From NCBI RefSeq assembly GCF_035083965.1, contig NC_089728.1, positions 20,168,955 through 20,232,954 on the forward strand: a stretch of DNA of 64,000 bases, written 5' to 3'. Of this stretch, positions 32,701-45,339 are shown in pieces. Each line of letters starts with the position of its first letter. The stretch's first letter is position 1. The stretch comes from Branchiostoma lanceolatum. Taxonomy: Eukaryota > Chordata > Leptocardii > Amphioxiformes > Branchiostomatidae. The notes beneath the pieces are model-generated. The model worked only from the letters and a program-made list of their open reading frames with translations. It was not told the origin of the DNA and did not search any database. Made by a program: the position numbers and the translations under genes.

Positions 32701-35700
32701 GCGAGTGTTTTGCAAGAATCATCTTACCGCGCATAGGAGCCGCTGCACGGTATTTTCCGTTACAATGAACAGAAAAATTCGAATGCCGGGTTTGGAATCT
32801 ATGAAGTCCTGTTCATAAGACAAAGGCCTTGTATATATTAAATGAATATTTAAAAATAACAAATATAAAATATTTCTTTATTTATTAATGAAAAAATGAT
32901 ATTCATAAATATGATATTTATATCCATGCACGGACACGAACCCGGATCTTCTGGGTCCGAAGTGCTTCGCGTTGCCAGATGGGCTAAGCTGCGGTACGTA
33001 ACCAGACTCTCTGTACGTAATGCTATAACCTCACTATATGGTATCATTTATGTCGATTTTTGGTCGTTTTCTTGACGAAATCATTTTTTTTCTTCTGCAA
33101 TCTTGTGGAATAGATGTAATATGGTCATTTTTCAGGATATCAAAGTCCGAAACCACAATGCAATGATATTTCCGAACAGTTGTAGCAGTTACATGCGGTC
33201 GCCCTCCTGTGTGTCATGCAAATCTAGCCTGCCTGCCTTTTCGTGCTCCCTTGCCATATAAGGCAACGGCTATACAAGGATTTGGGAACGTATTGCCATA
33301 TAAGGTCTTCTGGTGTGCGACACAGTGTTGAACCAAACAGCATGCATCGACGCATCCTGCATGCGATATGCATGCATCGAAGGTAAAAGCCAGGACATTG
33401 CGTTCCGGCGCGAAGGCGCCGAAACGCAAAAAAAACGAACACAAACAGGCCCTTGATGTATTGGTGGTAGCTGGATGACTTTACACACTTTCATATATTT
33501 TTTATTCCGACCTCTGAACTATCATATCCATTAATATTCTTTTAATCAATGTTATTGCAAGTGTTCTAGTGTTATTGTAAATGTAGATACATGTACATGT
33601 GTTAGGTTTAGCAAGTGCTCCAGTGTTATTGTATTTAAAAAATAATGTAATGTGTTATTATGACTTCAGGAAGAATTGTGTAGTATGTATGATGTACTCA
33701 CTAATGGAGATCTTTCAAATAAACAAATCGTACGACCTGAAGATCGTAAGACGAGCGTAGCCGGGCTCTAACTAACCTGTGTGGAACCGTCGATTTGGCC
33801 AATTCCTACTAGTTTTCCACCGACCTGTGTCTAGCCTGGTAGAGGCTAAAAACTGACCTGTGTGGAACCAACCGCCGCCATCAATGCACCCGGCCGTGGC
33901 CTCAGGGTTGTTGAGGTAACCCTTCATGACCTGCGGTCCGCGGACACAGATTTCCCCGTCTTCTCCCTCACCAAGAGCTTCTCCAGTCTCTGTATGGATC
34001 ACCTGTTGAAAGGAAAGGGGTTATCATAATAAGTCATTTCACAGGTCCGAGTGCGTATGCGCAGACTAAGGTTAAAGTTTAAGGTCAGACATTTGTAAAC
34101 AGTTTATTGTCGAAGAATTTTTGTAAAATTTTGACTTGAATGTTTGTTTACTACTGGAGAGCTTAAAGCTTTGACCTTATTCACAATTCGCAACGGCAAT
34201 AAAGCTATGATGTCACTTTTAATGATATGACAAAAATCACATTATTATACAACGTTGATCGTAATTAAGGTCCTTACCTTAATCTCCGTGTTTGGTATGA
34301 TGACACCGACTGAGCCAGGCACGAACTCATCTTCCTCACAGATGTGTGTGACGGGGCTAGTCTCTGTCATTCCATATCCTAGCAGGAAAAAAACAAAAAC
34401 AACGATGGGACCATTCTCCTAAACATTATGACTTCGATGCTCAATGTGACACACACATGGAATGCAACTAGACATCACGAAATATTCCTCTTATAAAGAT
34501 GTATCTTTCATTTCTGAATTTAGACACGTAAAACGATTGGTAAACATTAAGTGATCATTCTTTTTTTTTTAAATATTCTATAAACACGCGCTTGTACACT
34601 TTGGGCTAATCACTGAATATGAAACAAACACAAAAATCGAAATGACATGTCGCACAATACCTTGTCTCAGAGATTGAGGTTTCATTTTATCTCTCAGGGC
34701 CATGGTCAGGTTTATGCCTATCGGCGCAGCAGCGCACATGAGGTCCTTCACATGGGACAGATCATACTGGTCCACCATCGGGTGCTTCGACAGAAACAGA
34801 GCAATTGGAGGAGCCAACATCACCCTATTCACCTGTGTGTTGGGCAGAAAAAAGAGATTGTTGACGAAGCAGAAAAAATAATCTCTGTTGGGATCGATGG
34901 GGAGATGGTTAAGCACCAACAAGGGGATTTTTCAAATATGTCACAATATGGAACAGTCTTCCGACAAATATACAAACAATCACCTCTTTTCTGACGTTTA
35001 GAAGTGCCATCATAGCCCCCTGTAGTAGAGTCACATGTTCAGTTCTTGTCTGATTTCAATTCATACCATTGGTTATATCATTTTCTATCGTTATCATATT
35101 CTATGTATTACTTTGCTATATTATCTACAATTTATAATTAAGTTTGATAAGTATAGACGAGGAGGGCCTAGTATAAGCTTTATACGATTTTTCCTCCTCC
35201 TGAACCTGTCTTTATGTATTGTTTATCGTAATAAGTATTATAGATTTTCTTTGTGTGCAAATAAACAAACAAACAAACAAACAAAGAAACAAATCATTAT
35301 TTGTCCCGGCCGACAACCGGAGGGGTACCTTTCGGTGTGCTCACGGTTAGGTGATCATAATATGGTCCTGTGGAGAGCCAAGTCTCTTCAACAACGTAAT
35401 GAAACTAAAACAAGGACAGTGCGACCTATGCGGGACTCAGATATACGTGCCTTCGGTCAGTGGCTCTGTTCTTACCAGTGGCAGGAACTGTACGATGAAC
35501 CCTCATGCGAGGGTAAATCAGCCATCTTCTACGAAACCACGGGAAAAGCCATCGAACAGTATTTCCCCATGAGACAGGTTAAGATGCACAGTACGGACAA
35601 ACCATGGATCTCACCGGAAGTAAAGTCGCTTATACTCAGAAGAGAGAAGGCCTTTTCGGACGGTAAAACCTTGTTGTGGAAACACCTCAGGAACAGGGTG

Positions 35701-38700
35701 AACCGGGAGGTGAAGAAAGCGAGGAAATCCTACTACGGTGACCGGATTAAAAAGTTGAAAAGTGACAATCCAGCCAGCTGGTACCGAGAGATCAGAGGTT
35801 TGCTCAACATGCAACACAAGGAACTCTCTGTCGACATCCCGGACATTGACTGTGCTGACAGCCTTTCCATTGCGAACTTTATTAACGAACAGTTTGCAAC
35901 AGTGGCGCAAGGACGTCCTTGCCTGGATCCGAAACAGCTTCCAGCATACCTGCCATGTGAGACCCCTCCGCCAGGAGTCTACCGCTGGGACGTGTACCCC
36001 ATTTTGCAAAGGCTTAAAGTCGGAAAAGCTCCTGGCCCAGACCAGCTGAGTAAAAGAGTTTTGAAGGAATTTGCCTACGAGCTTAGCCAACCTCTTGCTG
36101 ACATTTTGAACGCTTCGCTGAAGGAGGGGCTCGTACCGCAACAATGGAAGGATGCCATCGTAGTACCACTCCCTAAGTGCCAGTCTCCGAGTGTTAACAA
36201 ACTACGCCCGGTTTCGTTGACATCGCAACTAGCTAAAATAGCTGAGTCATTTGTTAGTAAGTGGTTGCTACAGGACATCAGACCGTCACTAGACCCACAG
36301 CAGTACGGATGCCTGAAGGGAAAGTCTACCACTCACTACTTGGTTAGTTTGACTGACTACATAGCCAGAAACTCCGACAAGTTGGGCAACATCACTACTC
36401 TTGTGATGACGGACTTCTCGAAAGCTTTTGACAGGATTGACCACACCGTTGCCATCACCAAACTGTTAAAGCTTGGAGCAAGACCAAGTTTGATCCCCTG
36501 GATAAGTGACTTCCTGACAAACCGCCGCCAATGCGTAAGGTACCACAGCGAACTATCCACATGGCAAACTCTCTCCTGCTCGGTGCCTCAAGGAACCTTA
36601 CTTGGACCCCTCATATTTCTGGTTGTGTTCGACGATGCGGTAAGAGAGTCTCCCTTGGAAGAGTGGAAATACGTTGACGATCTTTCGTTGGGAGAGTCTC
36701 GGCATCACAAAGAGCCATCCATCATGCAGGAGGAACTACATAATTTCAATCAGTGGTCTAGGGAAAACCACATGCTTCTAAACGCAGGCAAGTGCAAGAT
36801 CATGGTGTTTTCTTTCATGAAAGTTCCCCCCGCCCCGCCAGTTCTCAAAATCGATGGAACCCTGCTCGAGACCGAGGTAGTCACATGCTTGCTAGGAGTC
36901 TGGTTGCAGGCAAACTTGAGATGGGACACGCAGGTATCGAAAATGACCACAAAAGCAAACGGAAGACTCTTCATGCTCAGGAGACTGAAACGTTTCAACC
37001 TCACAGTGGAAGACTTGCTGCAAGTGTACACGTCCTACGTGCGACCTGTACTGGAGTACTGTGTGCCAGTGTGGCACCCTGGACTTACCACAGAACAAAC
37101 TACACGGATAGAGAAAGTCCAGAAGAGAGCTCTTCGCACCATTCTGGGGGGACAGTACACAAGCTACAAATCTGCACTACTGTACACAGGTCTACAACCA
37201 CTGTCACAACGGCGCCTCGAGCTGTGCAGGAAGTTTGCAAGGAAACTTGACCCCGAACTGCTCCCTCAGAGGATGGCCCAGTGTCACGGCAAAGATACAA
37301 GGAACTCTCACAAACTCAGAACTTTGAAATGCAGAACTAATAGGTACAGGGACTCGCCGATACCGTACCTTGTGAAAGTACTAAATGACGGCATGTAATT
37401 ATAGATTATTCATTGCATTTTGAATGAAAAAGGAAAACGTTTATGTTACAGTTCGTCCAATAGGCCAGTAGTTGGCAACGCTTAATTGCCTTCGCCAAGA
37501 AGGCTATGTTTTAATGCTTGTTTAAGATGTGATCATGTTATTTTTACAGTTTTAGAAGTTTTTAATGACGTGTAGTCTGTAAGAAAAAACGCAATTCAGC
37601 CTGGGGCTGCAATGTTCTTTTAAATGTCAATAAACCATTCATTCATTCATTCATTCATTCAGGTCACGGCGTCTTTTTGTCCGCGGGGCCCGTGTAGAAT
37701 TTAAGTCACAACTAAATTTTTGTCGGGTCCCCGCCGTGCCCCAAAATAGCCCGTAGGGGTCACGCCTGAAAGTGCCAAAAACGGCCCGGGAACTACCCGG
37801 CAGGGCCCCTTTTTCCAATTGTGACCGTAGCATATGTAGGGTTCTTAGGGTACCCGGCGAAATTGTCAGACAATAGGTTTTTGACCTTCCCGCGGACTGA
37901 TTCTCCTTGCCAATTACTTTTCCATTTTCTACACTCTACGATTCATACCCCCGTAGGAAGGCCTGGTGGGGGCTATGAAATTATTACGGTTGACATAATT
38001 CCCGTTGTTGGTGATATAATTAAAAAAAATTATACTTACACGTATCTGCGATATAAGTAAAAATAGTTATACTTACACATATATGTGTGTCAATTTGAAA
38101 AGAAACGTCGTCATTGTTTCGATAATATTTAAAAGAAAACCACTACTAACCTTATAGTCTTGAATAACGCGCAGGTAGAGTTTCGGCTCAAACTGTGGGA
38201 TGGTAACGATCTTGACCCCCTGTCGTAAAGAGCTGAACAGCTGGGTAGCCAAGCCGTAGATGTGGAAAAACGGCAACCCCGCGATCATGCAGTCTTGCTG
38301 ACGGTCAAATTCTATCAATCCCTTGCGTCTGTGATATAACAAGAAACAGAGATTTAAATTGCATGACAATTGTAACAGGTACAATGTATGGTACGTTGAT
38401 GAAGGTTAGACATCCAGGTAGTAAGATACGCCAAACATATTTAGTCAAGCAACTGGATAAAATTTTGAAACAGTCATCCGCTGTCTTTCGTCAGGGACTA
38501 TCGATATGAGTGGGAAAACAATGTTTTATGCCAAAAGTCTGAATAGATATGTTAATGAGATTAAGACAATTTAGGATGTCTTGACGTAGTCTTCAAAAGA
38601 AGATTAATTGAAGACAAGGTTGCATGCTTATAGTTCAACTAGCTACTGTTGTTATAGTACAGTAACTAAATGTTACAATGTATGGTGACTTACATACCTG

Positions 38701-41700
38701 GCAATTGAACTTCTAGTATTGCTAATATCTAGTAATCTCAAATATCCGATCTATTTCCTGACTAGCAGTACAGAAAATTTATCGTCGAATAGAATGCTGA
38801 TGTTCTTGAACAGTATGTTTAACTTAATAACAGTATGCACTAGGACATTAATATGGCACAAGTACCAAAACAGTAATAATAGGTAAGTAAAGAGCTGTAA
38901 GTACTAGGACACCGACATGGTGGACTCCAGTTCAAAATTGCAAGTACTAGGACACCAAAACGGCAGATATCACCAGTTGTTGTTGCACGCCCTTGCAAGA
39001 TACGAAAATGATAAAATTTGAGTTTAGGTACTAGGTGACCAAATATAAATCAAATTCAAAAACTGCTTATTAAAAGTCCCGTCAGTGTCGTTCACTCACT
39101 CACTCTCTCCCATAGCAGTGTCAGCCGTAGGGACAGCATAGCAGATCTTTTATCTGGGTGTACTTAATTGCAACTTTCAGACCTGTATACCTGCACTTAG
39201 CTCTGTAGGGCATGGGCGTACAATACAGTTTATCTATCAGTAATTCTTAAATCATACATGGTTTGTCTGAGATTCGCGACGATGTTGTTGTTGGTGAGAA
39301 CGACCCCCTTCGGCAGGCCTGTAGTTCCGCTGGAGTACGGCAGCACGGCCACGTCCCCCGTCACGTCGACCGTGACGTTTTCCGGAAAGGCCGAGCCGTC
39401 GTCCTGTAGGAGTTTGGAGAAGGACCGGCATCCTGGCACATCGCCTCCCATAACGAAGATTTCCTGAATTATTAGAAAGTTGAAATTGAAAATTATTTTT
39501 GCATAATAACAGAAAATGGGTCTAGTTTTCTTAATTAACATGTATTCCGAAAGGTGGTATTCTTTTCAATTTAGAATTCGTCAGCTACAGTTATTTTGTC
39601 ATGTTATGCACCCTGGATCATTCTGTAAATATATTATAGTTCATCGGTAACAGATCTAGAGCAGCCACATCGTAGACTGTCCTAAGACATTGATTTCGTA
39701 TATTAGACATTTGATGATGATCCACTGTGTTCTGCAGCTCAGGTAGTTCTGGAAACAACCTCTGGCTGCATTCAGTCTTTCTTTATTTCTTTCCACTGTG
39801 TCTTTTTTCCTGCAAGCTGGCTGTGACGAAATCAACCTCTGACAGAAGTCAATTTCCATTTACTAACAAGACATGAATTTTTTACCACACATACAGGACT
39901 TTTGCAAGAAATTTCCCAGATGACCCTTACGACCGAGCAGAGGCAGGTTACTATTTCAGAATTGCATGTATGTATCCAATACTCACTTTCACGTTTGGAC
40001 AGTTGCGTTTGGCTGCTTTGACAGTCTCCACCAGCTCTGCTACTGTGATGACGAATTGGGCATTGGAATGTTGTAACTGGAATGTCAGCTCGTCTGCCGG
40101 GAGTTTAAAAGATAAAATAAATATATATTGATAAATGAGTGAAATAAAGAAAATCACATTGATTTTGTTTCATTTCTCAAATGTCTTTTTGAAAAAGTTA
40201 ACTGGATAGCATGGAAAATGACGTTATATCCAGGGCGTTTGATTCCTTAGCAGAACGAGTAAAATTATGAGTGAGTGGATGAGTAAGTGAGTGAGTGAGT
40301 GAGTGAGTGAGTGAGTGAGTGAGTGAGTGAGTGAGTGAGTGAGTGAGTGAGCGAGTGAGCGAGTGAGTGAGTGGGGTTTGATCTCTTAGTAGAACGAGTT
40401 TGATTATTTAGCAGTACAGAGTCACTGAGCGAGTGAGTGAGTGAGTGAGTGAGTGAGAGTGAGTGAGTGAGTGAGTGAGTGAGTGAGTGAGTGAGTGAGT
40501 GAGTGAGTGAGTGAGTGAGACAGGGGATAGGTCGCCTTTGTTTGGACAGAAACCATTACTGAATGTCGTCAACTACCTGCTGTAAATGTTGGATTCACAG
40601 TCGTCACAACACCGCCCACTGACGTTGTCCCGAAAAACGCTATGGCGTATTTTGGCACGTTCGGACTGAAGACAGCCAACACGTCATGCTGTTTGAATCC
40701 CATCCGCGAGAGGGCGCTACCGAAGCGTCGGATCAAGTCTTGCAGGTGGAGATAACTGTACGACTCCCCGGTGACCCCGTTTATCTAAAACACAGAGCGT
40801 GGGCATAATTAAGAATTCTGAATTTGTATAACCCAATCGTTTATTATTATTATCATTTTTTTTGTCTGGGAACCAACTGTCTTATCTATCGCACGTTTCG
40901 CAATAATTGCTATAATTTAAGACCAACGTCGTCTAAATACTATTGTTTTGCCTTTTTGGCCTTTCAAGTGTAATCCTTTGTTACAGAATGGTCGAAGGTG
41001 TACGATGGGGACATACAGCCATACAACTTAAATATGTGGACCGTAAAAAACTCCACCTTAGACATTTTCCCATCAAGTTCCACACAAAACCATGACATGC
41101 AAACAAACATTATGGGTAAAACAATATAAAAAGTGTGTCGACCTATATGGGTCAATATAGAAATAATCGGGAATACACCTTGAAATCTAGTTTTAATTTC
41201 TTTGGGTGTATATAGGCAGCTGCTATACAGTAATGTGCACACATTGTGAAAAGTCAGATACTTACGATCGCCACGTCGTTCCCATAGTCACCGAAGTGCT
41301 GTGTGACGTACTGGGTCAAAGTCTCGTTCCCAGGAATGTTGACGTCAGGAAACCTGCTCTTCTGTATGCCCGTATTTTCCACGCTTGAGAAACTCCTTGA
41401 CCTGAAGAAGAAAAAAAGAAGAGAATAAGACTGTTTAATCGCCAAGGGCTGAGGATGACTGTTAAAATCCCTGCTTGAAGATATTGTTTATCCATTGTTT
41501 TGTTTTTCAGCATTTTTCTTCCTTTTGCCGTTTTCCCGAGCGTGTTTAAATGACATTTTCCAGTTAAGTTCGACCTCAAGGCCGGGAGTTTCAAAATGGC
41601 GGTTGTCATTCGATTGCTGCTACTGATATGTTTTGGCACCATACCAGTGTGAGTGAAGGCCACGTTTTGTTTACAATGATATATGACACTCCCAATGGGA

Positions 41701-42181
41701 GTTTTGCCAATGTTTGGTCGCCTTGATACGGCGCTTAGCTTAAGGGTGATTTGGGAGGTGATAGTTCAAAAAGGGCAGTTCCGCACGCTTTTTACCCCCC
41801 CCCCCCCCCATGAACATTTTATATGGACCCCTTGTATTTCCGTAAGGTTTTTGGTCTAGGTACATACATCACGAGATATTGACATGTAAAGATGGCCAGT
41901 CATTTAAGCACCACAAACACCTGATTTTAACATAACCACCCCAACTTGAAGCTACTAAATATATCATCCAAAGAAGCTACGAAATCGATAAAGAGAACTT
42001 ACCATGCAGTAGTTTCATGCTTGACCTCAACGTTACCCAGTGACCCTCGATGACAATGAACGAATGTCCTTGAGCCGCCTGGAGTTTTGTCCAAGACAGC
42101 CGCCACACTGCTTCCCAAGACTCGAAGACGACGAACACAAGACGTGGCAGCCCTCCAATGTCTTAAGAATAAAGGTTGCAT
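29757..42181 (-). CDS. Acyl-CoA synthetase, 4-coumarate-CoA-ligase-like (ANL superfamily)
   Basis: Twelve exons: 42003-42181, 41266-41401, 40577-40784, 39987-40093, 39258-39463, 38151-38328, 34661-34832, 34278-34378, 33858-34002, 31561-31643, 30414-30576, 29757-29866. All junctions are GT-AG with matching phase; the total is 1788 nt, about 595 aa, Met to TGA. The family activates a carboxylate as an adenylate, then transfers it to CoA. Visible motifs: [14 protein letters not shown], the P-loop [42 protein letters not shown], and [11 protein letters not shown] with the catalytic Lys. The first exon adds an Arg-rich, acid-free N-terminus ([19 protein letters not shown]), suggesting mitochondrial import. 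The C-terminus DKS is not a standard peroxisomal signal. Oddities: the hinge reads [12 protein letters not shown] where DRLKELIKYKG is usual, and exon 9 has a duplicated donor. The substrate cannot be told. Confidence 0.93.
30577..31560. other. Synthetase intron 10
   Basis: AT-rich intron with no element recognised. Confidence 0.5.
31644..33774. other. Synthetase intron 9 remainder
   Basis: Contains the tRNA-Arg-like sequence near 32928-33000 and a block at 33200-33450 with two copies of TTGCCATATAAGG and short ATGCAT palindromes. Otherwise nothing is recognised. Confidence 0.4.
32928..33000 (-). repeat. tRNA-Arg-derived sequence (SINE head or tRNA pseudogene)
   Basis: The minus strand reads TAGCCCATCTGGC (A-box position), the anticodon loop CTTCGGA (TCG, Arg) and GGGTTCGTGTCC (B box). 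The anticodon stem does not pair well and the acceptor is not closed, so it is not a functional tRNA gene. Confidence 0.5.
33775..33855. mobile_element. Short insertion at a splice donor of the synthetase, with target duplication
   Basis: About 67 bp of a dispersed repeat (TTGGCCAATT ... GCCTGGTAGAGGCTAA) is bracketed by direct copies of ACCTGTGTGGAACC, at about 33775-33788 and 33856-33870. The duplicated stretch is the 3' end of exon 9 including the donor, so two donors now exist on the minus strand, CACAG|GTCAGT and CACAG|GTTAGT. They are 81 bp apart with an open frame between. Confidence 0.75.
34984..35019 (-). other. Candidate 12-codon microexon of the synthetase
   Basis: 36 bp between TACTACAG and a GTGATT donor, phase 0 on both sides, lying between exons 6 and 7, which also join in phase 0. 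It would add [12 protein letters not shown] between DYK and VNRV. The family has no insert there, so it is probably chance or a rare alternative. Confidence 0.2.
35287..37665 (+). mobile_element. CR1/Jockey-type LINE, 5'-truncated
   Basis: Lies inside synthetase intron 6 on the opposite strand. Has an RT frame, a short 3' UTR and a 3' tail of ATTC repeats (37636-37661), as is common for CR1-group LINEs. The stretch before it (35035-35286) ends in AATAAACAAACAAAC and looks like the 3' tail of another retroelement, so the 5' junction is approximate. Confidence 0.85.
35340..37398 (+). CDS. LINE reverse transcriptase (ORF2 C-terminal part)
   Basis: Open from upstream of 35340 to the stop at 37398 with no frameshift. 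It starts inside ORF2 after the endonuclease domain ([16 protein letters not shown] is the usual end of the EN-RT linker). RT motifs: [28 protein letters not shown] (catalytic Asp), [17 protein letters not shown] (catalytic Asp pair), and [13 protein letters not shown]. The C-terminal helical region is present and complete ([13 protein letters not shown]). About 100 N-terminal residues of the longest frame come from non-LINE sequence and should be ignored. The endonuclease is missing, so the copy is dead, but the intact RT suggests recent insertion. Confidence 0.88.
37666..38150. other. Synthetase intron 6 remainder
   Basis: Contains a GC-rich patch at 37670-37830 with CCCGGCAGGGCCCC-type motifs and a dispersed short repeat at about 37905-37976 (CTACGATTCATACCCCCGTA ... 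GCCTGGTGGGGGCTA). Confidence 0.4.
38398..38673 (+). mobile_element. Solo pseudo-LTR of the Penelope-like element
   Basis: Starts GATGAAGGTTAGACATCC and continues through TTAGTCAAGCAACTGGATAA, GACAATTTAGGATGTCTTGA and TAGCTACTGTTGTTATAGTAC, matching the terminal repeat at 11233-11515. The hammerhead is broken: about 18 nt covering half of stem II, GAAAC and the cleavage triplet are deleted. Confidence 0.85.
38674..39257. other. Synthetase intron 5 remainder
   Basis: Has several scattered AGTACTAGGACAC-like repeats (38841-39035). No gene. Confidence 0.4.
40264..40519. repeat. (GAGT)n microsatellite
   Basis: Two long GAGT runs separated by a unique stretch at about 40373-40430, within synthetase intron 3. 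Confidence 0.95.
41402..42002. other. Synthetase intron 1
   Basis: A run of about 15 C near 41797; otherwise unremarkable. Confidence 0.5.
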
Positions 42182-44000
42182 TCTTCAAGACACAAATAGC
42201 TTCACAATGTTGTATTGTTACTTGCTAATATGGGAGGCTCAAGTAAAAACGTCTGAGTCGGTGGAGTGCAGGATGTAGACTGGCTTTAATCATAACCATG
42301 TGTTAGAAGTAGCCGGGTTAGGGATTACATCTTAGGGACTGTACATTATGCATATGTGGGTATAGTATATCATTTCACAGCATTCCTCTCCTACTGGATT
42401 TTAAAGTCCAACTTTCTTCAGGAAGTGTCCTTGAGTCCATGATCTTGGTTCAGCTTGTATCTTACGTAATACGTTGTCTCAAAAGTTAGTATAAATCAGT
42501 GAAGTGTTAGACATCCCTTTTCTTTGTTGCTTTATGTTTCATGCAAGACTAATAATCTTGTTCCAGTTCTTTCAGTCCGTTTTCCATGCTATCATGTATA
42601 ATCATTATTTAGGTTAGGTGACGTAGTCCTGCAGATAAGATGAGCGCTTCCTCTGTCGGCTCGGGTGGCGTCTCTCGTCGGTGTTTTGTTGTTCTGACGT
42701 CATTTCTTCCTAGTATTCTTCTTCGTTGTCTTCTTCGCTGTTGTGAAGCCTCTAAAAACCCATGAAGGGGTATCACTGAGGGGGAAGTGATATACTACCC
42801 CCCATATGTATAATGTATATCACTTCACAGCACACAACTGGTCGTAAAGTATATCTGTACTAATCGTCTCTAACGCCTGACACGCCTTCTGTCTGTACGT
42901 GCTGGTATGTAGACGCGTGTGTTAATAGGAAACAAAAGACGGCAGGTCAAGCAAACGAATACCCTGGCTGTCTACAGAATGTGACGTGTGATATTTCATT
43001 TCCGGGTCAGCCTAGTCTCTAGCAATGGTTTTGCCATTTTAGAAACGTTTTAAAACTGCAATTCTGACACCGATTTCGTTGTATTTTTTGGCCTACTACA
43101 GTATTTTGATATTGTTTAAAGCATTACAAAACAGAAAAGTGGAACCATTTGTAAAACAACAAAAGTACGAAATTGGAAAAAAGTGGACACAGTGGAAGCG
43201 CCAGCCTCCGATAGAAGTGTCCTTGACCTAGCCTTTAGCTCATCGTAATCTCAGCCAGGGGCTGCAGGTCATGTTGGGTTTCCTCGGCACTGAAGCTTCT
43301 TTCACCGCCCGGCCAACTACGCCCATCACGGTGATTTTTCCTGCCTTAAATAAATTAACAGCCCTGAAGGAGTGCAATTGGTTTTTTAAGGGGGCTGAGG
43401 AAGAGTTTTCAAGATATCGGGGGTAGTTTCTTTTGCTGAATAAATCGCATTTGCCGACTGCTACTATTTGCCAGCAAAAGAACCTGGCTCCGAAATGCGA
43501 ATCGGAGCTGCCTCAGAAAATAAACGCCGTAGCCGGCCAGAAAGCCTTATTGTCCATTTCATGCATTTTGTATTCGTGTCGAATGCTGGCGTAGAAGGCT
43601 TCTAGATATTACATGAAAAAAACCATTAGGGAGGAAATATGTCAAGGTAGCAGAAAGGTATTTCAGAACTTTGCACAGAAAACAATACCCAAAAAAATTG
43701 GGGTTTGAGGTAGTCTGTGTATTTCATTACTAGTGTAATTTAGTTGTTTACTTCGCTTTATGACAGACATTATTACATATCCAAAAGCATGTTCGAAAAG
43801 AACCAAACAAAAACAATCATCACCAATAAGGCAACAGAAAGTCAGAAAATACAAAATACAAAATACTAAAAAAACTTCAGGACGGGGAGGACCGTTTGAT
43901 GGCTTTTAAAGGCCTACCCTTTATTCACTTACCCTTTCAACTTTACCTAGGTCATCTAGTAGCAAAAAGGCGCTTTAAATTGCTAATACCTGATATATAT
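42182..44000. other. Upstream region of the synthetase gene
   Basis: Likely promoter side of the minus-strand gene, but no core element is assigned. Two similar blocks, GTATAGTATATCATTTCACAG (about 42360) and GTATAATGTATATCACTTCAC (about 42810), suggest a local repeat. Confidence 0.4.
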
Positions 44001-44006
44001 ATATAT

Positions 44007-44450
<444 letters not shown>

Positions 44451-44834
44451 ACCTCCATCAAGTGTAGCACGCCCTGGTTTGCACAGTTTAGGTATGCAGG
44501 AGTGCGTCATCCTGAGGGACGTTACATTGGAATTATCTTATATCAGATGCACATATATTTTCTTTACGGATCATAATGAGCATTTTCTTGACAAATAGAA
44601 ACAGATTAAAGGTGTGATTAGAATGTAGATTAAATAACACAATTGAATGGAAATTTGATATACATGACTTAAAAGATTAGTGATATATATTCCTGCAATT
44701 ATAAATATACATCTTGATTACTTGTTAACTGAAGGGACTACCCTAAAGATTGATAAATAGATAAACAAATAAATCCCTTAATATGTTATATATGAGGTAA
44801 TTTTTTAACGTTGTAAGTTTTTATTGTTTTGCAG
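44451..44834. other. Spacer before kelch copy A exon 2
   Basis: Includes the direct-orientation arm (from 44738) of the inverted duplication. No first exon encoding the N-terminal half of BTB was found upstream on the plus strand. Confidence 0.5.
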
Positions 44835-45339
44835 GGTATAGATGCAAGAATGTTTAGGGAGATCCTGAGTTACATCTACTCGGGAACCCTCCACGTGTCG
44901 CTCGACAAAGTGCAGCCCCTGTACCAGGCAGCCGACCTCCTCCAACTGGACTATGTGAGAGACACCAGCAGCAGCTACATGGCCATGAACGTGGAGAGCT
45001 CCACCTGTCTTCTCTGTGGACAGTGTCCTGAACCGCTGTCTACAGTGGATCTATAGAAACTTTTCTGAGGTCGGTTATATTTTTACAGTAGTTCACTTCA
45101 TTTCATGAATTCCAATTTTGGCAAAAGTTGCCAGATCTGTCATGGAAATTTGTTTGTGTCAAAAAAAAATTCTGCAAAGTTAAGGTTTATGTCTTTTCTT
45201 ATGGCTGTGAAAGGATGCCATCTGCAAGTTTGTAACTTTTATACCATAGCTGCCTCTGAATGATCAAAAATTAATGAATAAATAGATAAATAAATGTTAA
45301 CCTTAAACTGATTTTATCGGAACTCAACCCGTCATGGAA

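Noticed and set aside
33214..33494. Three overlapping minus-strand frames
   Set aside because: All three frames are open over the same DNA with no splice or homology support; composition effect.
35035..35339. N-terminal 100 residues of the 787-residue RT frame
   Set aside because: Encodes AT-rich flank and a CAAA-repeat tail of another retroelement; LINE homology begins after it.
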